A DNA stretch of 64,000 bases from JAWPMT01 sp965215825 (GTDB lineage Bacteria; Bacteroidota; Bacteroidia; Cytophagales; Cyclobacteriaceae): NCBI GenBank assembly GCA_965215825.1, contig CBDCEM010000003.1, forward strand, positions 4,960,001-5,024,000. Reading direction: 5' to 3'. Made by a program: the position numbers and the translations under genes. Position 1 is the first letter of the stretch. Every line of letters starts with the position of its first letter. The notes below the pieces were generated by a model that searched no databases, was not told the origin of the DNA, and saw only the letters and a program-made list of their open reading frames with translations. Positions 1-8,472 of this stretch are shown one piece after another.

Positions 1-1254
1 ATTTCCACACTGATCGATTATTACTGTGGCCGCGCCATGTCTCTAAGAGCCACGCAGAAAGAAAGAAAGCCCTTCCTGCTGATAAGTTTGTGTGCCAATC
101 TGGGAATCTTGTTCTTTTTCAAATATTTCGACTTTTTTAGTTCATCCGTGAACGCAATAGCCGGTAGCACTTTCCCTGGTCTTAACCTGATCCTGCCCAT
201 GGGCATCTCGTTCTATACGTTTCAAACCCTGGCGTATTCCATCGACATCTACCGCGGAAATATTACCTATGAAAAACACCTGGGTCGATTCGCCCTATAT
301 GTGACTTTTTTTCCACAGTTAGTTGCCGGACCCATTGAAAGGGCAGATAAATTATTACCGCAATTCCAAAGCAATTCACAAAAGTTAGATTATGGCCGAG
401 TAACCTCCGGGCTAACTCAAATGCTCATCGGATTTTTCAAGAAAGTAGTCGTTGCAGATACCATTAGTATTTACGTGAATCACGTTTATGGTTCTCATGA
501 TCTTTACACCGGATTCACCTTACTGTTTGCGACGTACCTTTTCGCGATTCAGATCTATTGCGATTTCTCCGGATATACTGATATCGCTATTGGAGGTGCT
601 CGCATATTAGGTTACGACCTAATGGAAAATTTTCGTACGCCGTACTTTTCCAAGTCCATTACAGAATTCTGGCGGAGATGGCATATTTCACTTTCGACAT
701 GGCTACGAGACTACCTGTACATTCCTCTGGGTGGTAACAGACAAAATAAGTTCCTCACCTACCGAAATCTCATGATCACTATGCTGCTTGGTGGGCTGTG
801 GCACGGGGCAGCATGGAACTTTGTTATTTGGGGCATGCTACACGGTTTATATCTGGCAGTAGAAAGATATTTCAATTACCGAAAATTCATAGATAATAGC
901 CATCAACTATTACGATTTATCGGGGGAGTTCTTACCTTTCATCTCGTGTGCCTGTCCTGGGTTTTCTTTCGGGCAGACAATTTTGACCAGGCCATGTCCA
1001 TTCTAGATCGCCTATTTAGCATGGACTATTTCTGGAATTTGCAAATCAAGGATACCAATGTGTTTGGCTCGATTGTGATCACCACATGCCTGCTTCTGCT
1101 TTTTGACATTTTCTTGTTTCGCAAACTGGACCTTAGCAACCTTAGTGCACCTAAAAATAAATGGAGTCTCATTGGATTAAAGGTCGCACTGGTGATCTTG
1201 ATTATGGTTTTCGGCATTAGTGAAGGCAGTCAATTCATTTACTTTCAATTTTAG
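1..1254 (+). CDS. MBOAT-family O-acyltransferase (AlgI/DltB-like), 5' end outside window
   Basis: The reading frame is open from base 1 and reads ISTLIDYYCGRAM before the first ATG at 37. That is the usual N-terminal stretch of membrane-bound O-acyltransferases, so the gene starts upstream of the window; 417 residues are visible. Family landmarks are the ITEFWRRWHISLSTWLRD loop, the YIPLGGNR turn, and the catalytic-type histidine in GGLWHGAAWNF (near visible residue 268). The rest is hydrophobic with many membrane spans. Such proteins move acyl, usually acetyl, groups across the inner membrane onto exported polysaccharides or other surface acceptors. The next gene starts 3 bases after this stop and is SGNH-like, the common partner that completes O-acetylation. 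The family call is secure; the acceptor is unknown. Confidence 0.93.
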   Translation: MSTLIDYYCGRAMSLRATQKERKPFLLISLCANLGILFFFKYFDFFSSSVNAIAGSTFPGLNLILPMGISFYTFQTLAYSIDIYRGNITYEKHLGRFALYVTFFPQLVAGPIERADKLLPQFQSNSQKLDYGRVTSGLTQMLIGFFKKVVVADTISIYVNHVYGSHDLYTGFTLLFATYLFAIQIYCDFSGYTDIAIGGARILGYDLMENFRTPYFSKSITEFWRRWHISLSTWLRDYLYIPLGGNRQNKFLTYRNLMITMLLGGLWHGAAWNFVIWGMLHGLYLAVERYFNYRKFIDNSHQLLRFIGGVLTFHLVCLSWVFFRADNFDQAMSILDRLFSMDYFWNLQIKDTNVFGSIVITTCLLLLFDIFLFRKLDLSNLSAPKNKWSLIGLKVALVILIMVFGISEGSQFIYFQF

Positions 1255-1257
1255 TTC

Positions 1258-2235
1258 ATGAAGATTGTCCGATACTTCCTTATACTTTTCGTCGCATTGA
1301 TACTGAGTGATCGCATATTTTCCGGCTTGATGAATCGTGTTTACCAGGGTGTAGAGTTTGGTCAATCCGGAGGGAAAATCAACTATCTCCTTAATAATTA
1401 TGATTCTGTCAATATTTTGGCAATTGGTAACTCACGCTGTGCGCACCACTTGGTACCTGGTCATATGAGCCCTTCCACGTATAATTTATCACACAATGGC
1501 ATGTCGCTCATTTTCCACACGGGACTGATCGATCAACTGCTGACTAATGAATCTCTTCGGGTCGATACAATTTTATTGCACCTGGAAATACATGAGCTAT
1601 TTAATGAAGACACAGCTCAAAGTCGTGATATCCAGCATTTGAAGTATTATTATAAGGACAATGCCTGGATCCGTCAACAGATCAATGCTTTTTCCCGATA
1701 CGAGTCCATAAAGTTTCTTTTCTCCAGCTACCGTTGGAATGGTAAGTTTGTCACAGTATTAGCGAACCGGATAAAATCCTTTAGGAACCCTCCTCCTACG
1801 GATGGCTATGTTCCAAAATTGGCCACAGAAAGAGACAGTATCAACGTGACTTGGCAGTTGAATACTACTGATATGCATTCTTACATCCCTCAAAATAGTC
1901 AGCTCAATCCTACAGTCAGATCTAACCTACAACACATCCAATCTCTCTGCCAACAGGCCAATATCAAACTGATCTGCTTCACTTCACCAATTTATAATAG
2001 TTCAGGATTGACAAAAGCGCAATCCGATGCGCTCAGGTTATTCTTCGAAGCAATGGAAGTGTCCTATTACGACTACTCAGGTGCATTTATGAGCAACGAT
2101 TCACTAAAACCTATCCAGCATTGGAAGGATGTAATGCACATGAATGAAAAGGGTGCTATCCCGTTTACCCAAAACCTGCGTGACGATTTGAACAGAAAGC
2201 ACTCAGCTACTGATCCCGGCGAACAACTTTTCTAA
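1258..2235 (+). CDS. SGNH-like membrane-anchored protein, partner of the MBOAT acyltransferase
   Basis: This 325-residue protein begins with one hydrophobic segment (residues 3-20) that should anchor it to the membrane with the rest in the periplasm. It then reads ILAIGNSRCAHHL (about residues 53-65), resembling the first block of SGNH hydrolases and AlgJ/AlgX-like proteins, with Ser after Asn. Near residue 287 it has HWKDVMHMNEKGA, which supplies the Asp-x-x-His pair expected near the C-terminus. It follows the MBOAT gene by 3 bases, so the two are almost certainly co-transcribed and cooperate in polysaccharide O-acylation. Its 3' end overlaps the convergent membrane-protein gene by 29 bases. 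The enzyme family is inferred from motifs and context. Confidence 0.75.
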   Translation: MKIVRYFLILFVALILSDRIFSGLMNRVYQGVEFGQSGGKINYLLNNYDSVNILAIGNSRCAHHLVPGHMSPSTYNLSHNGMSLIFHTGLIDQLLTNESLRVDTILLHLEIHELFNEDTAQSRDIQHLKYYYKDNAWIRQQINAFSRYESIKFLFSSYRWNGKFVTVLANRIKSFRNPPPTDGYVPKLATERDSINVTWQLNTTDMHSYIPQNSQLNPTVRSNLQHIQSLCQQANIKLICFTSPIYNSSGLTKAQSDALRLFFEAMEVSYYDYSGAFMSNDSLKPIQHWKDVMHMNEKGAIPFTQNLRDDLNRKHSATDPGEQLF

Positions 2236-3526
2236 TAGGCTCACATACTTCTAAAACCACCATGGCTAAAAAAGGCAACATGGGTATCTTATATCTGGCC
2301 AGGGTTCCAAAATTGAACGTACTTACACCCACGGCAAAGGCAAAGATCAGCGTGAACCCTAAACAAAAGACGAGAAACGGGTAAGAAGATATCCTTCGCC
2401 ACCCACCATTCCTGATCCATCTCAGCGTAAATATAAGTGCCAGAAGTGCTTCCATCGCAGATAATAGCATCAATGGATTTCTTACCTCCCACAAAAAGGG
2501 GCGGTAAAGCGATACGACCACCGCTTTAGGAAACAAGCGTATCATGCTTCCCCAGGATCCATCCAATTCCCCAAGATCATACCCTCCATCTCCTCCTGCT
2601 CTTGCTCCCCAGCCGTAGCGTATGTCGTAAGCTGTCACCGCCGCAGTTTGGGCAATGTTCTCTAATCGGTATCGTTCCGAGCCAGCAGACACACTAGAAG
2701 TGGCGAAATAGCCTACCCCAGAAAACAGCAAAAGCATGATTGGTGCGGCAATCCATTTGAGCGTTGTATTGCGAATTGCGGTGATCTGTCTCCAATAGAT
2801 CCAGAAAATGGTCATCGGAAGAAAACTCAAAAGGATGTATAATTTAATTACATAAATGAGATAACCTGCAGTCAGTAAAATAAGCGCATTCAAAACAATC
2901 GACCTTTTTTGTTCTATCAATTGAAACGCGGCGCTAGTCATCCAGGCCAGGGCTCCAAAAGTGATCGTGTCTTTTAATATACCTGAGCCCCAGAAAATTA
3001 CTGATGGAATAAAAAATATTGCGAAAACCTGTGAATAAACACGGTAAGGGTATTTCTTATTGATCGTTTGAAACAACGCCCACGAACCGCTAAAATTGAA
3101 CACAGCAAAGAATAACGCCGTAGCAGAGTACGTATGGAAGGTAAAGAGGTCAAAAACTCCTGCTATTTTCACAATAGCATACGAGGATCCATCCCCGAAG
3201 TACAAGATGTTTCTAGTATAGACGTAAGTCTCGGCGTGGGCTTCTTCGCCATATTCAAATAGCATTTGGACACCCACCAGGGGATCTTTCAAGATTGCCT
3301 CCCAGACCCAACGACTTCCAAAATCAAAATAACCGAAGGTATCTCCACCATTATAATAGAACTGGTAAATCACCCCGAGCACGATCGCTCCAAAGAACTT
3401 GAATCCAAGAGCAGGTAAAAAGAAGGCCTTAGTTCGCGCATTGGTAACATAAGGCCTGACAACATACGCTATCAGACTGATCAAAAAGATATAAGCAGGA
3501 GTAATGATCAAATCCTGAATATTCAT
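2207..3526 (-). CDS. Polytopic membrane protein of unknown function in a polysaccharide locus
   Basis: This 439-residue protein has about ten hydrophobic segments, beginning with one at residues 7-24 and ending with one near residue 415. A motif-like stretch YNGGDTFGYFDFGSRW follows the second or third segment, and a long soluble loop around residues 290-330 is rich in Gly and Asp (WGARAGGDGGYDLGE). I do not recognise a named family. The general shape, one large extracytoplasmic loop among many spans, is seen in polysaccharide polymerases (Wzy), ligases and GT-C enzymes, and the neighbours are polysaccharide genes. It is convergent with the SGNH-like gene and divergent from the methyltransferase, with 219 bases between the two starts. 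A polymerase or GT-C role is only a guess. Confidence 0.75.
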   Translation of the reverse strand: MNIQDLIITPAYIFLISLIAYVVRPYVTNARTKAFFLPALGFKFFGAIVLGVIYQFYYNGGDTFGYFDFGSRWVWEAILKDPLVGVQMLFEYGEEAHAETYVYTRNILYFGDGSSYAIVKIAGVFDLFTFHTYSATALFFAVFNFSGSWALFQTINKKYPYRVYSQVFAIFFIPSVIFWGSGILKDTITFGALAWMTSAAFQLIEQKRSIVLNALILLTAGYLIYVIKLYILLSFLPMTIFWIYWRQITAIRNTTLKWIAAPIMLLLFSGVGYFATSSVSAGSERYRLENIAQTAAVTAYDIRYGWGARAGGDGGYDLGELDGSWGSMIRLFPKAVVVSLYRPFLWEVRNPLMLLSAMEALLALIFTLRWIRNGGWRRISSYPFLVFCLGFTLIFAFAVGVSTFNFGTLARYKIPMLPFLAMVVLEVCEPIRKVVRRDQ

Positions 3527-3689
3527 TGGATCCCTCTTATGTTTGGTCGCTATATAATTCGCTTATAGACATCTTGCGATGGTTCGAATCAAAATTAGGG
3601 AAAGATTTGAGTTGATGCACTAAACGAACTGCGATTTACATCACCAGAATGGACCTGACTTCCTCAGCTAAATATTATTCCATAAAAGC

Positions 3690-3697
3690 TACCTTTG
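3690..3697 (+). promoter_or_regulatory. Bacteroidota -7 promoter element TACCTTTG
   Basis: TACCTTTG matches the Bacteroidota -7 consensus TAnnTTTG exactly and lies 48 bases before the ATG of the methyltransferase gene. No clear -33 TTTG was found at the usual spacing, so this is a probable promoter only. Confidence 0.5.
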
Positions 3698-3745
3698 CCG
3701 AAGAGTCCAATCAATGAGGTAAAATAATTGTCTTTTTTCTAATCG

Positions 3746-4648
3746 ATGCTCAAATATAATCAACCGCCTGTAAGAGCGCTGGAATTCAATGGTCTCTCGG
3801 TTTCTTCGTTTCTACGTGATACTGAGGACAATCTGGAAGAAAAGACAGTTGAATCATTTGGGCAGGAATGGACCAAATTCGATCAATTTGAAGAAGCGGA
3901 ATTAGCCGCTATTGGAGACGACTATTTCGATATTGTTCCCCCATCTATTTTAGATACTTCCAAGACGCTAGCACTGGATATGGGATGTGGCTCTGGCCGC
4001 TGGAGTAAGTACCTGAGTCCACGAGTAAAAGCCATTGAAGCAATAGATCCTAGTGATTCGGTCATCGGAGCAAAGCAATATTTGAAATCGGAAACCAATG
4101 TCAGAGTAACGCAAGCCTCTGCGAACAACATACCGTTCCATGACGAATCTTTTGATTTCGTCTTTAGCCTGGGTGTATTGCACCACATGCCAGACACGCT
4201 AAATGGCCTTCAACAATGCATTTCTAAAGTGAAGTCCAAAGGTCATTTATTAATCTATTTATATTATGCCTTAGATAACCGTGGTATATTTTACAAGACC
4301 TTATTTAATATTAGCACGAGCATTCGCAAGGTGATTTCAGGACTTCCAAAAAGCTCAAAGCATTTTTGCTGTGACTTTATTGGGTATTTTGTTTACTGGC
4401 CATTGTCACGATTTGCAGGATTGCTAAAAACTATTCGGCTTCCATTTTGGTCTGTCATTCCTTTGGCATATTATCACGATAAGTCTATGCACATTCTTAG
4501 AAACGATGCGCTGGACCGGTTTGGCACCCCACTTGAAAAACGGTTTTCACGTGATGAAATCACCTCAATGCTGAAAGATTCAGGCATGATCAATATCGAG
4601 TTTTCTGAAAAGGCCCCCTATTGGCATGTCCTCTCTCAAAAGAAATAA
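3746..4648 (+). CDS. Class I SAM-dependent methyltransferase
   Basis: This 300-residue protein has the glycine-rich SAM-binding motif LALDMGCGSGRW at about residues 75-86. An acidic strand follows (AIEAIDPS), then the post-motif segment IPFHDESFDFVFSLGVLHH, typical of Methyltransf_11 enzymes. The C-terminal third carries extra hydrophobic and basic segments (about residues 175-235) that could sit at the membrane. The last 23 bases overlap the start of the glycosyltransferase gene, so the two are translationally coupled. Together with the surrounding genes this suggests methylation of a sugar or lipid-linked glycan. The substrate cannot be read from sequence. The ATG at 3746 is preferred because a -7 promoter element lies just upstream. 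Confidence 0.9.
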   Translation: MLKYNQPPVRALEFNGLSVSSFLRDTEDNLEEKTVESFGQEWTKFDQFEEAELAAIGDDYFDIVPPSILDTSKTLALDMGCGSGRWSKYLSPRVKAIEAIDPSDSVIGAKQYLKSETNVRVTQASANNIPFHDESFDFVFSLGVLHHMPDTLNGLQQCISKVKSKGHLLIYLYYALDNRGIFYKTLFNISTSIRKVISGLPKSSKHFCCDFIGYFVYWPLSRFAGLLKTIRLPFWSVIPLAYYHDKSMHILRNDALDRFGTPLEKRFSRDEITSMLKDSGMINIEFSEKAPYWHVLSQKK

Positions 4649-5699
4649 AGCCAGCATCCTCTTCATAACCAATTATCCTTTAAATACGGCACCAGGATCC
4701 AGGTTTCGATACGAACTATTCTTGAAGGATCTTGAAGGGAGCTATACCCTTTCTCCGACCTTAACTCATTCGGAATTCACCAGACTATACACATCTTCTT
4801 CCATTCAAAAGGCACTCATTTTTATCCGGGGGTTTTTCCGCAGGCTAGCTTCGCTACGGCTGGTATTTAGTCATGAGATCATTTTTATTTTTCGGGAAAG
4901 CTACTTCTTAGGACCTCCTCTTTTTGAATTCATTATTGCCAAAATCTTTAGAAAGAAAATCATCTACGATTTTGATGACGCCATCTGGTTACCAGACCCC
5001 AATGAAAACAGTCCATTATTGCGGTTCATCAAGTGGAAATCTAAAGTCCGACTAATTTGTAGATGGAGTTGGAAAGTTTCTGCGGGAAATGAATATCTGG
5101 CTGACTTTGCTGGCCAATATTGTGATTCCGTAGTAGTTATCCCAACAGTTGTGAACACGGATTATCATGTCCCTGCTCCTCAAAAAAACAACAAGATTAC
5201 CATTGGCTGGACAGGCTCTCATACCACGTTACAGTACTTAAACCCTCTGGTCCCAACATTGGATCGACTCTGTAAAAAATATGACATCAGTTTTGCCGTA
5301 ATTGCGAACAAAGACCCAGAACTTCCCATTGCAGGATTTAAATTCATCGCCTGGGATCAATCACGTGAAGTTTCCGACTTACAGCAATTCGACATTGGCA
5401 TCATGCCACTAACAGATGACATTTGGTCACAGGGGAAGTGCGGTTTCAAAGCGATTCAGTATGGCGCAACTGGAATTCCCGCCCTTCTCTCTCCGGTAGG
5501 GGTAAATAAAGACGTGGTGAAAAACAATGTTTCAGGGTACTGGTGTAATACTCCGGATGAATGGGAATCGAGATTGGAAGAGTTGATTAAGTCTAGTACG
5601 CTGAGAAAAGAAATGGGCGAAGCAGGCAGGGCTCACATCGAAGCACACTTCTCGGTGAAGAGCATTAAGGAAAGATTCCTAAAATTATTTGAGGTTTAA
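4626..5699 (+). CDS. GT4-type (GT-B fold) glycosyltransferase
   Basis: This 357-residue cytoplasmic or membrane-associated enzyme begins with FITNYPLNTAPGSRFR, the glycine-containing acceptor-side loop of GT-B enzymes. It contains IYDFDDAIWLPD near residue 113, a segment frequent in Bacteroidota group 1 glycosyltransferases. The C-terminal half has the nucleotide-sugar half-site: TIGWTGSHTT, then KCGFKAIQYGATGIPALLS near residues 275-295, in the place of the family's E-x7-E region. Its start overlaps the methyltransferase gene by 23 bases and its stop overlaps the convergent TPR gene by 4 bases. It probably adds a sugar to a surface glycan; donor and acceptor are unknown. Confidence 0.88.
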   Translation: MSSLKRNKASILFITNYPLNTAPGSRFRYELFLKDLEGSYTLSPTLTHSEFTRLYTSSSIQKALIFIRGFFRRLASLRLVFSHEIIFIFRESYFLGPPLFEFIIAKIFRKKIIYDFDDAIWLPDPNENSPLLRFIKWKSKVRLICRWSWKVSAGNEYLADFAGQYCDSVVVIPTVVNTDYHVPAPQKNNKITIGWTGSHTTLQYLNPLVPTLDRLCKKYDISFAVIANKDPELPIAGFKFIAWDQSREVSDLQQFDIGIMPLTDDIWSQGKCGFKAIQYGATGIPALLSPVGVNKDVVKNNVSGYWCNTPDEWESRLEELIKSSTLRKEMGEAGRAHIEAHFSVKSIKERFLKLFEV

Positions 5700-6889
5700 G
5701 AACGTAACCGTTTCAAAGCAGCCTTGGCCTGTTTGTTTGCACCATGGCTTCGTTTAGAGACTTTGCGTACTTTCTTATAGTACGCGCGGGCCTGATCCAT
5801 ATTTCCATTCTTCTCCTCGATCCGTCCTAAATGCAAATAGGAATAGAAATAATAACCTTTGTCTGTAGCTCCAATTTTTTCTGAATGTTCGATGGCCATA
5901 TTAAAATAACCAATGGCCTTGTCGTAGTTGTACTGCAGCTCATTGATATGTCCGAGATAGAAGCTTGCGTATCTGGCCGAGTTAGATTCGTAGCCTTGCC
6001 ATAAACTATCAACACGGGTCAGTATAATCTGGGACTCATTCGCAGCCTGTCGGTACTTACCTGTCTGGTACAACAACCTGGCATAAAAACGATGAAAGTA
6101 GGCATTGTTTGGGTAGGTCTCGTGCAGGTACCCGGCCATCCGTATGCCGCCAATCATATCATTTTCTTCCAGGGCCAGCAAACGCATCAGGTAATACTGT
6201 GCCTCTGTTCTGCTATAAAAAGCATTGTTGGCCACTTCCTTGAGTTGTGAGATTCCAAGGCCTTTGTCCCCTTTAGGAAATAATGCCATGATGGGCCGTA
6301 ACAAAGGATAATTTTCTCGTATCCATACGGCATAGTAATTGAAAAGGGCATCCGCAAAAAGGATTTCGGGACTGTAGTCGGACTTACCTCGAACCTCTCC
6401 CAAATATTTCAAGGTATTGCGACCTGCTACCGCCGATCTGGCGTACTGCCCGCGCTCCGAAAGTAACCTCCCTTTAAAAGCGTATGTAATCGCCAGAAAA
6501 AATGCACCTTCCACTTCATTTACTTCTTCATACAGGCGCCGGGATAATATCAGTGCCGTATCCATCTCTGCATAAAAAGCTTCGTCGTAGGCTTCATTGG
6601 GAATATGTGGAATGATCTGCCACCAGTTGTTCATCCCCTGCAAAAAATAGGGTAATGGATGCCAGCCGTATTGTTTTTTCAATGCATTGAACCCGTTTTT
6701 CGCTCTTTCAAAATTGAAATTATACATGTCATCAACGGCCTCTGTCGCTTCAAACTGGACATGAGGATTGGTAAGAATGCTCTTATTTGCACTATCCACA
6801 GGCACCATCCACTGTTGAGCACTCAATTCGAAACTCATCAATAGGGCAAGCACAAGGACCATTTGAAACAGAAATTTCCTATTGGTCAT
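5696..6889 (-). CDS. Secreted TPR protein
   Basis: The start is taken at the ATG at 6889 because the protein then opens with a clean signal peptide (MTNRKFLFQMVLVLALLM, cleavage after the Ser-Ala preceding Gln-Gln). An upstream in-frame start at 6922 would put eleven extra residues in front of it. The 397-residue product is made of degenerate tetratricopeptide helices. Clear units are AYFHRFYARLLYQTGKYRQA, the ASFYLGHINELQYNYDKAIG region, and one near the C-terminus built on YLHLGRIEEKNGNMDQARA. The last residues are very basic. It is probably periplasmic. Comparable proteins in this phylum act as scaffolds, but the partner is unknown. It is divergent from the next gene, sharing about 70 bases of upstream DNA. 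Confidence 0.82.
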   Translation of the reverse strand: MTNRKFLFQMVLVLALLMSFELSAQQWMVPVDSANKSILTNPHVQFEATEAVDDMYNFNFERAKNGFNALKKQYGWHPLPYFLQGMNNWWQIIPHIPNEAYDEAFYAEMDTALILSRRLYEEVNEVEGAFFLAITYAFKGRLLSERGQYARSAVAGRNTLKYLGEVRGKSDYSPEILFADALFNYYAVWIRENYPLLRPIMALFPKGDKGLGISQLKEVANNAFYSRTEAQYYLMRLLALEENDMIGGIRMAGYLHETYPNNAYFHRFYARLLYQTGKYRQAANESQIILTRVDSLWQGYESNSARYASFYLGHINELQYNYDKAIGYFNMAIEHSEKIGATDKGYYFYSYLHLGRIEEKNGNMDQARAYYKKVRKVSKRSHGANKQAKAALKRLRS

Positions 6890-6958
6890 AAAATATGTCG
6901 TTTCAACTTCACTGATAATCAAGCCTTCAATTTACTTTGCGAATTTAAAAAGCGAAAA

Positions 6959-7606
6959 ATGGAATGGCTGCAACGTAATCGGGAAAAGTTTTTATCCGAT
7001 TGGTATAACTTCAACGTACCTGTCTTTTTTCTGTTGCTATGTTTTCTATACATCGCACTTTTGTTACTTAAGCGACTATTCATCATCGATGGGATAGCGG
7101 CTTTCGAAATACTTCAGGAGAGAGGCGAATTCTGGGTCTTCGACTTACTGTTTGGACTTGAGTACCTCTCTGTTCCCTTCTTTCTCGTTTGGAAATTTCT
7201 ATTTACCACATTTTTATTGTGGATGGGCTGTTTTATGTTTGGGTATCGCCTCACCTTTGCACAGCTCTGGAAGTGGGTCATGTTTGCGGAAGTTATCTTT
7301 TTATTTCCGGAAGCCTTGAAAGTTGTTTGGTTTACAGCATTTGCCTCTGAAGCCAACTACGAACAATATCGGGCCTTCTACCCTTTTTCTTTGATGAATT
7401 TTTTCGACTACCAAACTTTAGCTGGTAGGTGGCACTACCCGATGAAAACGCTTAACATCTTCGAGGTGCTGTACGCTTTTGCACTGATAGCTGGCATTTT
7501 CATTCTCAGTGGTAAGAAAATTTCAATTTCGACTTACGTGGTGCTTTCCAGTTATGTTTTGGGAATGATCCTCTGGTTGATTTTTTATTCGTTGGTCTCT
7601 GGGTAA
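6959..7606 (+). CDS. Membrane protein of unknown function
   Basis: The ATG at 6959 (MEWLQRNREKFLSDWYN) is preferred over the frame's first ATG at 6863, which would overlap the 5' end of the divergent TPR gene and gives an unconvincing leader. The 215-residue protein has about five hydrophobic segments: near residues 20-37, 75-96, 103-120, 165-180 and 190-213. No named family is recognised; the arrangement loosely resembles small Yip1-like membrane proteins. The last 13 codons and about 100 bases after the stop are repeated about 330 bases downstream, so this gene's tail has been duplicated. Confidence 0.72.
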   Translation: MEWLQRNREKFLSDWYNFNVPVFFLLLCFLYIALLLLKRLFIIDGIAAFEILQERGEFWVFDLLFGLEYLSVPFFLVWKFLFTTFLLWMGCFMFGYRLTFAQLWKWVMFAEVIFLFPEALKVVWFTAFASEANYEQYRAFYPFSLMNFFDYQTLAGRWHYPMKTLNIFEVLYAFALIAGIFILSGKKISISTYVVLSSYVLGMILWLIFYSLVSG

Positions 7607-7709
7607 AGAGAAAACTTCCTTTTTATCCAGGATACAGTTGGCAAAGGGGTATTTATTTATGTGTTATAAATACGCCAGTGCTGAGCACGGAAGTAACTTC
7701 CGCGCTAGT
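7564..7709 (+). repeat. Direct repeat copy 1 (3' end of membrane gene plus downstream hairpin)
   Basis: About 146 bases beginning at ATGATCCT inside the end of the membrane-protein gene and ending after AACTTCCGCGCTAGT. The unit contains the shared core AGTTGGCAAAGGGGTATTT and ends in the inverted repeat CGGAAGTAACTTCCG, preceded by GTGCTGAGCAC. A second copy starts 329-330 bases downstream. Confidence 0.85.
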
Positions 7710-7892
7710 GGGGCGGGTTATTCTTAACCCAACTATAAGGGCTATGTCCATAAAATAAATTGCTCATGGGGCTCTCAGCGAGACGCTAAGACCAGTGGGG
7801 GCGTAGATACAATCTAGTCCGAGGACTTTATTCCTTCTACTACTCAGATAGCAGAAGATACAAGAGCGAAGATGCAATCTTCGCTCAGATTG
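7710..7892. repeat. Spacer with three further perfect hairpins
   Basis: This 183-base stretch between the two direct-repeat copies holds no credible gene but three perfect inverted repeats. They are GGGTTA/TAACCC with a 4-base loop (7715-7730), TAGAT/ATCTA around ACA (7804-7816), and a 10-base stem GAGCGAAGAT/ATCTTCGCTC around GCA (7864-7886). The last two share the pattern AGAT-RCA-ATCT. None ends in a T-run, so they do not look like terminators. The cluster resembles REP-type extragenic palindromes; that class is inference. Confidence 0.7.
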
Positions 7893-8040
7893 AATGATCC
7901 TATGGTTGATTTTTTACTCGTTGGTCTTTGGGTAAGAGAATTTATCTCTTTTTTGTCAAGGGTAAAGTTGGCAAAGGGGTATTTGTTTACGTGTTATAAA
8001 TGCGCCAGTGCTGAGCACGGAAGTAACTTCCGCGCTAGTT
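7893..8040 (+). repeat. Direct repeat copy 2, including a remnant of the membrane gene's last codons
   Basis: This copy begins ATGATCCTATGG and still encodes the 13-residue tail MILWLIFYSLVFG followed by a stop, one residue different from the end of the intact gene and with synonymous changes. It continues through the shared core to the same CGGAAGTAACTTCCG hairpin. A further partial copy (GAAGTAACTTCCGCGCT) follows at once, about 8044-8060. The stretch up to 8094 has no other feature. Confidence 0.85.
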
Positions 8041-8094
8041 GGTGAAGTAACTTCCGCGCTGGATGAGGACTTGTGGTCTTTGGTTAACACCCCC

Positions 8095-8454
8095 TCACCA
8101 GGGATTGTCAAGGTCCGTCTTCTCATATTTATGATTGCGGGTGACGAAATAGGAACCTTCCTCTCTTTTCTTTAGCTGCACCGTATTGCTTCCAAACATT
8201 CTGCTAAGAAATGCTAATGGCATGAGTACTAATACATAGACTACCGTGAGCAAAATCCTTGAATTAATGAAACCCAGGACTTTTGCCAGTCCAAACCAAA
8301 GCTTTAGTGTCCATTCCATTAAGCGTTGAGATAGGAGCGTTGCTACACCTATTCCAATAGCAGAATAACTCAACCATACCCAATCCTTCCATATTGCAAT
8401 AAGGAGTAGCCCGAGGACCATGACAAGGATCGTTTTGTAATTATACTGTTCCAT
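8095..8454 (-). CDS. SxtJ-like small membrane protein
   Basis: The ATG at 8454 is used. A TTG at 8472, abutting the carbamoyltransferase stop, is possible and would add six residues. The roughly 119-residue product has two hydrophobic regions, the first a pair of segments at about residues 7-40 and the second at about 55-85. A short polar tail ends NHKYEKTDLDNPW. Size, topology, the charged tail ending in Asn-Pro-Trp and the position directly after a NodU/CmcH carbamoyltransferase match proteins named after SxtJ of the saxitoxin cluster. Their biochemical role is unknown; they may help the carbamoyltransferase act at the membrane. The small DUF5989-type protein often found next to this pair is absent here, and the repeat-rich stretch begins immediately downstream. 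Confidence 0.8.
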   Translation of the reverse strand: MEQYNYKTILVMVLGLLLIAIWKDWVWLSYSAIGIGVATLLSQRLMEWTLKLWFGLAKVLGFINSRILLTVVYVLVLMPLAFLSRMFGSNTVQLKKREEGSYFVTRNHKYEKTDLDNPW

Positions 8455-8472
8455 CAGTGATTCTTCATTCAA

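Noticed and set aside
3571..3581. GGTTCGAATC, like a tRNA T-loop
   Set aside because: No acceptor stem, anticodon arm or D arm can be folded around it.
6931..6940. TACTTTG before the small membrane gene as a -7 element
   Set aside because: Spacing inside the motif is one base short of TAnnTTTG, so it was not listed as a feature.
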